64,000 nucleotides of DNA, from positions 26,029-90,028 of the forward strand of contig CAYGKA010000012.1 in NCBI GenBank assembly GCA_964350445.1, read 5' to 3'. Under the pieces are notes generated by a model, which did not search any database, had not been told where the DNA came from, and saw nothing but the letters and a program-made list of their open reading frames with translations. How positions within the stretch are numbered: the stretch's first letter is position 1; the number at the start of each line of letters is the position of its first letter. Made by a program: the position numbers and the translations under genes. Below are positions 24,935-33,472 of the stretch, one piece after another. This stretch comes from Hwanghaeella sp964350445 (lineage in GTDB: Bacteria; Pseudomonadota; Alphaproteobacteria; UBA8366; Aestuariispiraceae).

Positions 24935-27340
24935 CTATGGGCTTTTCCCCGCCGGATTACCGGCGGCATTTGCCAGAAGTCGCTCGATATCGGGATGACG
25001 CTGTCGGGCGCGCGGGCGGCTGTCCAGACGGGGCGGGGTCGCCGATCGTCGTTGAAGCGCGGGCGAACGATTGCTGATCTGATCGAGCATCGCCGCGATC
25101 GCCGAATCCGAATTGGGACCGATCATGTCCTCGAAACGAACGCGGACAAGGTTGTCAGTCGGGATTTTCGACAGTTCCGCCTGAATGACCTTTTCCAATC
25201 CAAGCTGCTGTTCTGCCGCAAGCCGGAGAGCGGCGTCCTTAGGGGTGTTGCCCGCCACCGCGCGCCGCGGAAAGGCAGGGTGGGGTCGCAGCCCCCAAAC
25301 CCAGGATTCGTCGCCGTAGAAGTGCTTGTTCGCTTCCAAAACGGACGCGACGACATCGGCCGCATCCCGCTCTACATAAACGAATAAAGCGTTTGGCATG
25401 GCGGCGGACAAGAGACCCGCACTCAAGGTGGCCCTGTTGTTCTTCGCCAAAACGGGCATCCCCGACGCAGCCGCGAGCCGGTGAAAATAGGTCGGAATAT
25501 CGGAACTCAGGATGTCCTGCGACGGCGTTCTGGGAAAGCTGTGGTCCCGCCCGAACCACTTGTCCCAAACTTCATAGCAGTCGGAGAGTCCAAACAGACC
25601 GCTGCTGTGACCGTAGTAGTTTTTCAGCGAATCCGAGGGAATCCTGCGCTGCAGGAACGGACGAAAAATTCTGAACACGACCGTCGCGTTCGGGAACAGA
25701 GTCAACAGATTGCACACGGGCGCGACCTTGTAAGCACGGTCGAGCAGTTGGGCCACCACTGTGGTGCCGCTGCGGTGGTTGCCGATAACGATGACAAGCG
25801 ATTTGCCGTCGGTTTTCTCAGGCCCGCCTATTTTCCATGAAACAAAGAAAAGAAGCAGGTCCAGCGGCCAAAACACAAACCGGACCAATTTGTACAAGAG
25901 CACCGCATTGGCTGTCTTGTTTCCGCTGGCGACGATGGAGAAAACCGTAAACAGAACCTTCCGATGCGCGCTTTGGCGAAACAGGTCCCAAGAGTTCATC
26001 GCCATCCATCGGCCGCTCATGGCGGTCAACAGGGCCAGGGCACCGGACATCGGCGTCCTGAACCTGGAATCCAGGCCGCTGCTCGATGACAGCAACAGGA
26101 AATACATGGACAGGATCAGCAATGTGACGATCAGGGTGCGTTCCCGGCTTCCGGCATGCGGAAGATAAAAAACGCTACCGATCGTGCCGGCGACGATCAC
26201 CGTTGCGAACCCCCCGGACAGGAGCAGCAGAAAAAGGTATCCCGGCGCAATCCCGCCATAGTGAGCCCAGTTTTCCACGACGCGGGCGTCGAAACCGAGA
26301 AAATCGACAGACGCCACACTGTCCTCGCCGAACGCGTCGGGAAACAACAACTGCAGTGGACCTTGAGAGGGGTCGAGAAGCAGCTTCGCGCCGCCCAATA
26401 CGGTGTCCTGCAAGAATGACAGGGGTTCCTCTTGGATGACATCCAGGAAATAGGCCCGCTGATAGGCGTCGCGGTCGACGGTGGACGCGAAATCGATCGC
26501 CGCCAGGTCGGCGAGCAATCGGTTCCTGATTTCATCTGCACTTTCCCCGGTCGCGCGGCTGAGGATGAAGGGGACACGCCACGTGTACAAATGCTTCCCG
26601 AATTCGCGCGTGCTGCCGATGCCCAACGCCTGCTCGTTATAGGCGCTCCAGCCTTGCGCCAAGCCGGCAACGGGGGCTGCGCCCAAGAACGCGACGATCA
26701 TGGCCTGTTTCCATCCGACCCGGCCCGCCAAATAGCTAGCGGCCACCAAGGCGAACAAGAGTATGGGAGAAAGCAGCATCACGTGCCGTGTCGCCAAGGA
26801 TGCAGCCAGGACGATGCCCAGCAGGGCGGCTTTGGCCGATATGACCGTGATCGATTGCCTGCCGGCGAAACAGTGCTGAAGCAACCAGAGCGCCAGACAA
26901 ACCAGAAACTGAAAAAGCGTTTCCGTCAGGACCAGCATTTGAAAGGCGAACAGTGTCGGATCGAAAAGCACGAGCAGCATTGCTGCCCATGCGACGACAA
27001 GATGAGAGTACCGTCGGCCGATATCGAAGACCAACAGGGCCGTCCCGGCGGACAGGCCGACATTCGCGACCAGGAAGCCCGGTGGCTGGTCGATGCCGAG
27101 AAGCCGCAAAACGGCCAGAAATGCCGGATATCCCGGCGCGCGGATAAGGTAATCTTCCGTATACCAGTCCGGGCTTCCCGCCGAGATCAACGCGGACAGT
27201 TTCAAATAGTCGGTCGCGTCTCCCATATGGATGATCGCGTCCCGACTGTCGCCGAAACTGAAAATAAACAGGATTTTGCCCAATGAAACGACGGCCGTCG
27301 CGAAAAGCGCGCCAATCAGTTGGTGCTTCACCAGGGGCAC
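24935..27340 (-). CDS. Fusion: GT-C membrane glycosyltransferase plus PAPS-dependent sulfotransferase
   Basis: This 801-aa protein has two enzymes in one chain. Residues about 1-445 form a polytopic membrane domain with an acidic first loop (HMGDATDYLKL, then SPDWYTEDYLIRAPGYPAFLA) and LTETLFQFLVCLALWLL, the pattern of ArnT/PMT-type GT-C glycosyltransferases. After a further membrane segment (476-503) comes a sulfotransferase at 513-745. Its 5-prime phosphosulfate loop is GNHRSGTTVVAQLLD (520-534), and the 3-prime phosphate motif is RDAADVVASV (658-667). By family, it may add a lipid-linked sugar and sulfate a glycan or lipid. The start is GTG 27340 with a weak ribosome site, so the N-terminus is uncertain. 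It lies between cheZ and mipZ. Confidence 0.85.
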   Translation of the reverse strand: MPLVKHQLIGALFATAVVSLGKILFIFSFGDSRDAIIHMGDATDYLKLSALISAGSPDWYTEDYLIRAPGYPAFLAVLRLLGIDQPPGFLVANVGLSAGTALLVFDIGRRYSHLVVAWAAMLLVLFDPTLFAFQMLVLTETLFQFLVCLALWLLQHCFAGRQSITVISAKAALLGIVLAASLATRHVMLLSPILLFALVAASYLAGRVGWKQAMIVAFLGAAPVAGLAQGWSAYNEQALGIGSTREFGKHLYTWRVPFILSRATGESADEIRNRLLADLAAIDFASTVDRDAYQRAYFLDVIQEEPLSFLQDTVLGGAKLLLDPSQGPLQLLFPDAFGEDSVASVDFLGFDARVVENWAHYGGIAPGYLFLLLLSGGFATVIVAGTIGSVFYLPHAGSRERTLIVTLLILSMYFLLLSSSSGLDSRFRTPMSGALALLTAMSGRWMAMNSWDLFRQSAHRKVLFTVFSIVASGNKTANAVLLYKLVRFVFWPLDLLLFFVSWKIGGPEKTDGKSLVIVIGNHRSGTTVVAQLLDRAYKVAPVCNLLTLFPNATVVFRIFRPFLQRRIPSDSLKNYYGHSSGLFGLSDCYEVWDKWFGRDHSFPRTPSQDILSSDIPTYFHRLAAASGMPVLAKNNRATLSAGLLSAAMPNALFVYVERDAADVVASVLEANKHFYGDESWVWGLRPHPAFPRRAVAGNTPKDAALRLAAEQQLGLEKVIQAELSKIPTDNLVRVRFEDMIGPNSDSAIAAMLDQISNRSPALQRRSATPPRLDSRPRARQRHPDIERLLANAAGNPAGKSP

Positions 27341-27373
27341 GGGAAAATTCCGGCCGCCGGCCTAAATTTGTCG

Positions 27374-27398
27374 CCTGTCGGTTTGGCGATCCGACAGG
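27374..27398 (-). terminator. Hairpin after mipZ
   Basis: CCTGTCGG (27374-27381) and CCGACAGG (27391-27398) form a perfect 8-bp stem with a 9-base loop. On the minus strand it is followed by CGACAAATTT. It lies between mipZ and the fusion gene, separating the two. Confidence 0.65.
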
Positions 27399-27455
27399 CC
27401 GGCGGTACGGGGCAGGCCAATCCGCTTGGCGGTTTTCGTTGGATTGCGCGCGCCA

Positions 27456-28316
27456 TTACACTTTCACGTCGCTCAGGCCGATGGCGGTAAGAAGGTCGCG
27501 CAATTCCTGTCGCGCGGCGATATGGGACATGCTCATCTTGGTGGATTCCACCGTCTTCAAGTCCAGCAGCGTCAGGCCTTCCAGAAACATTTCCCGGAAC
27601 ACGACGCGCTCGGAAAAGCCGGGTGCGACGCGGAAACCGATCCGTCTGGAAAGCTCTGCCAGGGCCTGGTCCATTGCCTGACGGTTCCGTGAGTCAAGCT
27701 GGCTCAACCGGTTCCGGATGACGATCCAGTCGAAGGTCCGGTTCGCACCCAGACGGCGCGCGCGGGACATCTTCTCCTGGAAAACCGCTTCGGCGTACTT
27801 GCTGGGGCGGCGGACGCGATAGGTATCCGGATCGACGATGGCGAGTACGTCCAGGTCAACGAAACTGTCGTTGATCGGGGTGATCAGCGTGTCCGCTTGG
27901 GCGTGGCCGAGGCGGCTCAGATACGAATCGCGCCCCGGTGTGTCGATGACGATAACTTCGCAGTCGCTCAATTCCTGAACGGTCCGGTGGAAGGTCGTGG
28001 CTTCCTCGGCTTCCGCCTCCGCCTTGATGTCGGCGCGGCTTTCCAGCACGGCATGGTGCTCCGGCATCGCCAGGGTGATGCCGTGTTTATCGGCGAAGTC
28101 GCGCCGATTCTCGATATACCGGGTCAGGGTTCCCTGCCGGGAATCGAGATCCATGCTGCCGACACGCATACCGTTCGCCAGGAAACCGGCAATCAGGTGC
28201 ATCGTTGTGGTCGATTTTCCCGTGCCGCCCTTTTCGTTGCCGACGACGAAAAAATGCGGACCCGCCGGTTTCGAGGCGGTCGCCGGCAGGCGAGGGGAGG
28301 CGTCATCCGACGGCAT
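27456..28316 (-). CDS. mipZ: Division-plane positioning ATPase MipZ
   Basis: This 286-aa ParA/MinD-superfamily ATPase has deviant Walker A GNEKGGTGKST (residues 26-36), MDLDSRQGTLTRYIENR and Walker B-like IVIDTPGRDSYLSR. The segment MFLEGLTLLDLKTVESTKMSMSH near the C-terminus is characteristic of MipZ. In Caulobacter, MipZ binds ParB at the pole and forms a gradient that blocks FtsZ polymerisation away from midcell. It stands alone on the minus strand, divergent from the DUF3750 gene, with a hairpin after its stop. Confidence 0.93.
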   Translation of the reverse strand: MPSDDASPRLPATASKPAGPHFFVVGNEKGGTGKSTTTMHLIAGFLANGMRVGSMDLDSRQGTLTRYIENRRDFADKHGITLAMPEHHAVLESRADIKAEAEAEEATTFHRTVQELSDCEVIVIDTPGRDSYLSRLGHAQADTLITPINDSFVDLDVLAIVDPDTYRVRRPSKYAEAVFQEKMSRARRLGANRTFDWIVIRNRLSQLDSRNRQAMDQALAELSRRIGFRVAPGFSERVVFREMFLEGLTLLDLKTVESTKMSMSHIAARQELRDLLTAIGLSDVKV

Positions 28317-28503
28317 GTTGCATAAACCTTTTCGTCTTCCGGATTCCGTCGCGGGTTTGTGGGCTCGTTCCGTAATGCTCTAGTCCGATGCGCCACGATG
28401 ATCAACAGTCGGAAGGCGATGCTTCGCCTTGGCGGCGGTGGTGTCCGCGGCACCCTGTACTGGGCCGCGTTTCGTTCTAGATAGTCACTGAAGAGGCCAT
28501 AAA

Positions 28504-29340
28504 TTGGCCGCATTGCTGAACTATGATGCACAAATGATAAGAACGACTGCCCGACATTTCTTTCGCTGGCTGCGCCGCGTTGCCGTTGCGCTGCTGATTC
28601 TGCTGCTGGGACCCGGGGCCATGCTTCTGACCGGCGATGTCGTCGGGGCCGATTGGCGCAGCGCCAGCCGGGAACCCGCCGGCCTAGCGCCCGACCCGGC
28701 GGAAAACCGCCAAGCCGTCGTTCAAGTCTATGCAGCGCGCGCCTTCAGTTGGCGGGGCGCCTTTGGCGTCCATACCTGGATCGCGGTCAAACCGACGGAT
28801 GCGCGGCAGTATACGATTTATCATATTTTAGGCTGGCGGACGCGCTATTCCGGAAGCGGGTTGGCCATCGGCCATGATCGGCCGGACCGGCATTGGTTCG
28901 GCTCTGCGCCTCAGGTTCTTGCGCATTTGGAAGGCGATGGTGTGGACCAGATCATCGCGCGGATCGATGCGGCGGCCAGGCGCTATCCCTATGCCCGCGA
29001 ATACGGTCTCTGGCCCGGCCCGAATTCGAACACGTTCACCAGCTGGGTCGCACGGCAAGTGCCGGAGCTTCGCTTGGACTTGCCCCCGACGGCGATCGGC
29101 AAGGATTATCTGGGGCATGACACATTTTTTGACGCTTCCGTCAGCGGCACCGGCTATCAGGCGTCATTGTTCGGCCTCATCGGCGTCACCCTGGCCGTGG
29201 AGGAGGGGTTGGAGATCAACCTGGCCGGCCTGACTTTCGGTATCGATCCGAATGACCTGAACCTGAAGCTGCCGGGCGTCGGACGTGTCGGTCCCGCGCC
29301 GGACCCGATCCGTATGCTGCGGCAAGGCGCGGGCGGCTGA
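28504..29340 (+). CDS. DUF3750 membrane-anchored protein
   Basis: This 278-aa protein has a basic N-terminus and one hydrophobic signal-anchor at residues about 22-40 (counted from the TTG), so the bulk should be periplasmic. The DUF3750 core includes FGVHTWIAVKP, YHILGWRTRYSG and GPNSNTFTSWVARQVPEL; the last, with a conserved Asn-Ser-Asn-Thr, is reminiscent of NlpC-like folds but lacks a Cys. The function is unknown. Start choice is open: TTG 28504 has AAGAGG seven bases upstream, whereas ATG 28534 has none. It is divergent from mipZ. Confidence 0.85.
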   Translation: MAALLNYDAQMIRTTARHFFRWLRRVAVALLILLLGPGAMLLTGDVVGADWRSASREPAGLAPDPAENRQAVVQVYAARAFSWRGAFGVHTWIAVKPTDARQYTIYHILGWRTRYSGSGLAIGHDRPDRHWFGSAPQVLAHLEGDGVDQIIARIDAAARRYPYAREYGLWPGPNSNTFTSWVARQVPELRLDLPPTAIGKDYLGHDTFFDASVSGTGYQASLFGLIGVTLAVEEGLEINLAGLTFGIDPNDLNLKLPGVGRVGPAPDPIRMLRQGAGG

Positions 29341-29347
29341 TCGTCTG

Positions 29348-29370
29348 GCGACGGAAACAGTTTTCGTCGC
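29348..29370 (+). terminator. Hairpin after DUF3750 gene
   Basis: GCGAC pairs with GTCGC, and GAAA with TTTC, around a CAGT loop, seven bases after the stop codon. The T tract is missing, so it may only stabilise the transcript end. Confidence 0.45.
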
Positions 29371-29538
29371 GGCGGGTATTCAAGTGGTTGGAACCAACGC
29401 CGCCAAAGGGTATTACCGAAGAGAATTGGCGGGGGTATTAACGGGCCACTGTTATCTGCTAATCATGAATATACTGAAGGCGGCTGCCGGTTTCGACGTG
29501 CGGCGGTTCCGAACGTTTGGGCATACGGTCTCTAAGAC

Positions 29539-30270
29539 ATGAGCATTTGGGGTAAAATTCTCGGCGGAGCGGCCGGCTTCGCGATTGGCGGGCCTTTGGG
29601 CGCGTTGATAGGGGCCGTGGGCGGCCATTTCGTCGACCGCCTCAAGTCAGAGGCGGGTGACGGTCGCGATAGTCAGAAAACCGTCACCTTCACGATCGCC
29701 GTCATCGTGCTTGGCGCCAAGATGGCAAAGGCGGACGGACAGGTCACGCCGGACGAAATCTCCGCCTTCAAGGAGGTTTTCCGAGTCCCGCCGGATGAAA
29801 TGAAGAATGTATCGCGCATCTTCAATCAGGCGCGCAGGGATTCTGCCGGATACGAGCCCTATGCGCGGCAGGTCGCCGGCATGTTCAAGGACGATCAGGC
29901 CGTTTTGGAAGAATTGCTGTGGTGCCTGGCCTATATCGCGAAAGCAGACGGCCACATCCATCCCGGTGAATTGCAGTTCCTGCGCGGCGTGGCCGACATT
30001 TTCGGTTTCGACCATGCGACCGTCGAACGGGTGACGATGATCGCCATGGCGGACGCGGAGTCGGAGGATCCCTACGTCATCCTGGGGGTCCCCCGGTCGT
30101 CCACCGACGCCGAGTTAAAGGCCGCGCACCGCAAGCTCGTCATCGAACATCATCCGGACAAACTGATCGCCCAGGGTCTTCCCGAAGAATTCGTCGAAAT
30201 CGCGAATCGGAAGCTGGCGGCAGTCAACGCGGCGTTTGACAAGATCAAACGGGAACGGGGGCTCACCTGA
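29539..30270 (+). CDS. djlA: DjlA-like co-chaperone (TerB domain plus J domain)
   Basis: This is a 243-aa protein. A Gly/Ala-rich hydrophobic N-terminus (GGAAGFAIGGPLGALIGAVGG, residues 9-29) can insert in or associate with the membrane. Residues about 48-170 are a TerB-like helical domain (LGAKMAKADGQVTPDEI and AYIAKADGHIHPGELQFLR, the paired DG-x-x-x-P/H-E repeats). The C-terminal J domain at 177-243 contains H205-P206-D207. The same order is found in E. coli DjlA, which stimulates DnaK and affects envelope stress. The downstream EamA gene appears to overlap its stop codon. Confidence 0.9.
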   Translation: MSIWGKILGGAAGFAIGGPLGALIGAVGGHFVDRLKSEAGDGRDSQKTVTFTIAVIVLGAKMAKADGQVTPDEISAFKEVFRVPPDEMKNVSRIFNQARRDSAGYEPYARQVAGMFKDDQAVLEELLWCLAYIAKADGHIHPGELQFLRGVADIFGFDHATVERVTMIAMADAESEDPYVILGVPRSSTDAELKAAHRKLVIEHHPDKLIAQGLPEEFVEIANRKLAAVNAAFDKIKRERGLT

Positions 30271-31151
30271 AGCCCATCCATCTTCTCGTTTCCGTCCTGA
30301 TCATGATGGTATGGGGCGGAAACTTCGCTGTGATGAAGACGGCGATCGAGTATGTTCCGCCCTTTAGCCTGCTCGCCCTGCGCTATGGGCTGGTGGCGTT
30401 GGTGCTGGTGCCTTTCATCAAGGTCCCGCGGGAGCATTTGAAACAGATATTCATCTACGCCTTCCTGATGGGGGGGCTGCATTTCGGGTTCATCATGACC
30501 GGCCTGCGCTATGTCGATGCGGCGACTGTCGCGCTGTTGACGCAGGTCGGCGTGCCGTTTTCGACAATCCTGGCGGCGATTATTTTCAAGGACTATCCAG
30601 GTTGGCGCCGTTGGCTCGGGATCGGACTGGCCTTCGTCGGTGCCGCCGTCATCGCCGGCGAACCCCGGTTCGAGGGTGAGGCGCTGTGGATCGGCATGGT
30701 CGTCTTTGCCGCGCTGGTTTGGGCGGTCGGCAATACACAGGTCAAGGCCATGTCCGGCGTGGACGGTCTGGCCTTGAATGGATGGATGGCGTTGTTCGCC
30801 GCCCCGATGCTGGCGCTTTGGTCGTTTATTTTCGAAGAAGGCCAGGTCGACGCCTATATCGCGGCGGGATGGATCGGCGGCGCGGCGCTGTTTTACCAAT
30901 CAGCCATGGTGACGCTGTTCGGATACGGATTCTGGTTCTGGTTGATGAAGAAATACCCGATCAGCCTGTTGATGCCCTTCACCCTGCTGGGCCCGACCTT
31001 CGGTGTCGCGGCAGGGGTTCTGTTCCTGGGTGAGCCGTTTACCTACAACATGATCGTCGGCGGCGTTTTGACGCTCGGCGGGGTCGGCATCATCGTGCTG
31101 CGCAGGCCGTCTCTGCTCGCTGAAACGAAACGGTACAGGGCGGAGCCTTAA
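30267..31151 (+). CDS. EamA-family drug/metabolite exporter, probable CTG start
   Basis: This is an inner-membrane permease with about ten hydrophobic helices in two EamA repeats (residues about 1-130 and 145-280). The first in-frame ATG (30303) falls inside helix 1. Reading upstream without a stop gives KPIHLLVSVLIMMVWGGNF, the normal EamA N-terminus, beginning at CTG 30267, which overlaps the djlA TGA as CTGA. So 30267 (294 aa) is preferred over 30303 (282 aa), although CTG is rare and the ribosome site is weak (GGGGGC). Likely role: export of an amino acid or related metabolite. It ends four bases before the amidase gene. Confidence 0.85.
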   Translation: MKPIHLLVSVLIMMVWGGNFAVMKTAIEYVPPFSLLALRYGLVALVLVPFIKVPREHLKQIFIYAFLMGGLHFGFIMTGLRYVDAATVALLTQVGVPFSTILAAIIFKDYPGWRRWLGIGLAFVGAAVIAGEPRFEGEALWIGMVVFAALVWAVGNTQVKAMSGVDGLALNGWMALFAAPMLALWSFIFEEGQVDAYIAAGWIGGAALFYQSAMVTLFGYGFWFWLMKKYPISLLMPFTLLGPTFGVAAGVLFLGEPFTYNMIVGGVLTLGGVGIIVLRRPSLLAETKRYRAEP

Positions 31152-31154
31152 TCC

Positions 31155-31862
31155 ATGCCCAACGGCGAAATCAGGATTGTCGACCGGCTATCCCCGAACT
31201 TCGGCGAACGGAAGGGCGGAGCCACGCCTGACATGCTGGTTCTGCACTATACGGACACGCAAACGGCCGAGGACGCCCTGGGCATTCTGACCGATCCGGT
31301 CGCCCAGGTGAGTGCCCATTACCTGATCGACGAGGACGGCACGGTCTTCCGTCTGGTCGCCGAAGAGCAGCGCGCCTGGCATGCCGGTCTGTCTTATTGG
31401 CGCGGGGAGCGGGACGTGAACTCCCGTTCTATCGGTATCGAATTGCAGAACCCGGGCGAGCGCTTCGGCTACCGCGCCTTTCCCGAGATGCAGATGAGTG
31501 CCTTGATCGCGCTGGTGAAGGGCATTCTGGCCCGCTGGCCGATCGAAAGCCGTAACATCCTTGGCCATTCGGATGTCGCTTGCGACAGGAAACACGACCC
31601 GGGACACCTGTTCGACTGGAAGGGCTTGGCGCGGGCCGGCATTGGCCTTTGGCCGGAACCTGCCGCGTTGGAATCGGACGCGGCGCCACTGGAAAACCTT
31701 CCGGAAATGCTGGTGAAGATCGGCTACGATCCCAATTGCGAACGTGCGATTGAGGCGTTTCAGCGACGCTACCGGCCGGGGGGTATCGACAATCTTCCGG
31801 ATATGGAGACGGCGGCTTTGGCCGCGGCTCTCTTGCGGCTCATCCCTCAGCCGATTACATAG
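31155..31862 (+). CDS. N-acetylmuramoyl-L-alanine amidase, AmiD-like
   Basis: This 235-aa amidase_2 enzyme has the zinc site LHYTDT (H31), a later His in AWHAGLSYWRG, and GHSDVACDRKHDPG near residues 135-148 with the second ligand His and the Asp. The C-terminal 60 residues (IGYDPNCERAIEAFQRRYRPGGIDN) form a peptidoglycan-binding repeat, as in AmiD and unlike short AmpD. It cleaves the MurNAc-L-Ala bond during wall recycling. No export signal is visible, so it may act in the cytoplasm on anhydro-muropeptides. It lies just downstream of the EamA gene and just upstream of rnpB. Confidence 0.9.
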   Translation: MPNGEIRIVDRLSPNFGERKGGATPDMLVLHYTDTQTAEDALGILTDPVAQVSAHYLIDEDGTVFRLVAEEQRAWHAGLSYWRGERDVNSRSIGIELQNPGERFGYRAFPEMQMSALIALVKGILARWPIESRNILGHSDVACDRKHDPGHLFDWKGLARAGIGLWPEPAALESDAAPLENLPEMLVKIGYDPNCERAIEAFQRRYRPGGIDNLPDMETAALAAALLRLIPQPIT

Positions 31863-31867
31863 GCCCC

Positions 31868-32317
<450 letters not shown>

Positions 32318-32493
32318 ATTTTCCGGACGCGAAACGCGGCTTCGGATCGGTGGGGCATCGCCCCTCATCAGAGTTTCACAGTCTTTCCGGGCCAATCTTC
32401 TTGCCCTGGCTTGTCCGGGTGTGGCAGATAATTCCTGCCTTTAACCGACTGTCGGCCCGAGAGGGCCGCAATTCTGTCCGGAGAGATGTGCTC

Positions 32494-33366
32494 ATGTCTT
32501 CGTCCGTGAAAACGGCCGTTTTCCCGGTTGCCGGGTTTGGTACCCGCGTTCTTCCTGCAACAAAAGCGTTCCCGAAAGAAATGCTGCCCGTGGTCGATAA
32601 ACCGCTGATCCATTATGCGGTCGAGCAGGCGGTCGAGGCGGGTATCGAGAAGCTGGTTCTCGTCACCGGCCGGAACAAGCAGGCGATGGAAGACTATTTC
32701 GACATCGCGTACGAACTGGACCGGACGCTGGAGGAACGGGGCAAGGACGACATCCGCAAGAGCGTCCGGGATTTCCTGCTGGAGCCGGGCCGGATCATGT
32801 ATGTCCGGCAGATGGAACCGCTTGGCCTCGGCCACGCCGTCTGGTGCGCTCGCCATATGGCCGGCGACGGCCCTTTCCTGGTGATGTCGCCGGACGATCT
32901 GGTGATGAGCGACGTCTCGACCGCAAAGCAGTTGATCGACGCGCACGACCAGACGGGCGGCAATGTCGTTGCCGTCATGGACGTGCCGCGCGAACACACG
33001 AACCGGTACGGCGTCCTCGATACGGACAATGCGGAGGACAAGCTGCCGGTGGTCAAAGGCATGGTGGAAAAGCCCGACCCGGCGGTCGCGCCGTCGACTT
33101 TGTCGATCATCGCGCATTATCTGCTGATGCCGGAAGTGTTTGATGAATTGGCCCGCCACGAACGCGGCGCGGGAAACGAGATTCAATTGACCGACGCCAT
33201 GGCCCGCCTGATCGGCAAGCAGCCTTTCCACGGATTGAGGTTCGAGGGAACGCGCTTCGACTGCGGCACCAAGGAAGGTTGGCTTGAAGCGAATATCGCC
33301 TTCGGTTTGAAACGGGCCGATCTGGGCGGGAAAGTCGCTGACATCGTCAAGAAATACGCGAGTTGA
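32494..33366 (+). CDS. galU: UTP-glucose-1-phosphate uridylyltransferase GalU
   Basis: This 290-aa cytoplasmic enzyme makes UDP-glucose from UTP and glucose-1-phosphate. The nucleotide-binding motif GFGTRVLPATKAFPKEMLPVVDKP is at residues about 13-36, the sugar-binding MSPDDLVMSD follows, and the C-terminal part has GTRFDCGTKEGWLEANI. I chose ATG 32494 (after GGAGAG); the frame is open upstream to 32239, but that part overlaps rnpB and is not coding. It leads galU-ugd-phosphohexomutase, which together provide precursors of exopolysaccharide and lipopolysaccharide. Confidence 0.96.
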   Translation: MSSSVKTAVFPVAGFGTRVLPATKAFPKEMLPVVDKPLIHYAVEQAVEAGIEKLVLVTGRNKQAMEDYFDIAYELDRTLEERGKDDIRKSVRDFLLEPGRIMYVRQMEPLGLGHAVWCARHMAGDGPFLVMSPDDLVMSDVSTAKQLIDAHDQTGGNVVAVMDVPREHTNRYGVLDTDNAEDKLPVVKGMVEKPDPAVAPSTLSIIAHYLLMPEVFDELARHERGAGNEIQLTDAMARLIGKQPFHGLRFEGTRFDCGTKEGWLEANIAFGLKRADLGGKVADIVKKYAS

Positions 33367-33373
33367 TAACGGA

Positions 33374-33404
33374 GGCGCGGTGCGGCGGCATGCCGCCCCG
33401 CGCC
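33374..33404 (+). terminator. GC-rich hairpin after galU
   Basis: GGCGCGG (33374-33380) pairs with CCGCGCC near 33399-33404, and GCGGC with GCCGC further in, around GCATGC. It begins a few bases after the galU stop and lacks a T tract, so read-through into ugd is likely. Confidence 0.5.
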
Positions 33405-33472
33405 GGTTACTTGGACTGTGTTGGGGGCATGGCGCGCCAGACCCGGCACCCAGGGTTAAGGAATAGAGTTTT

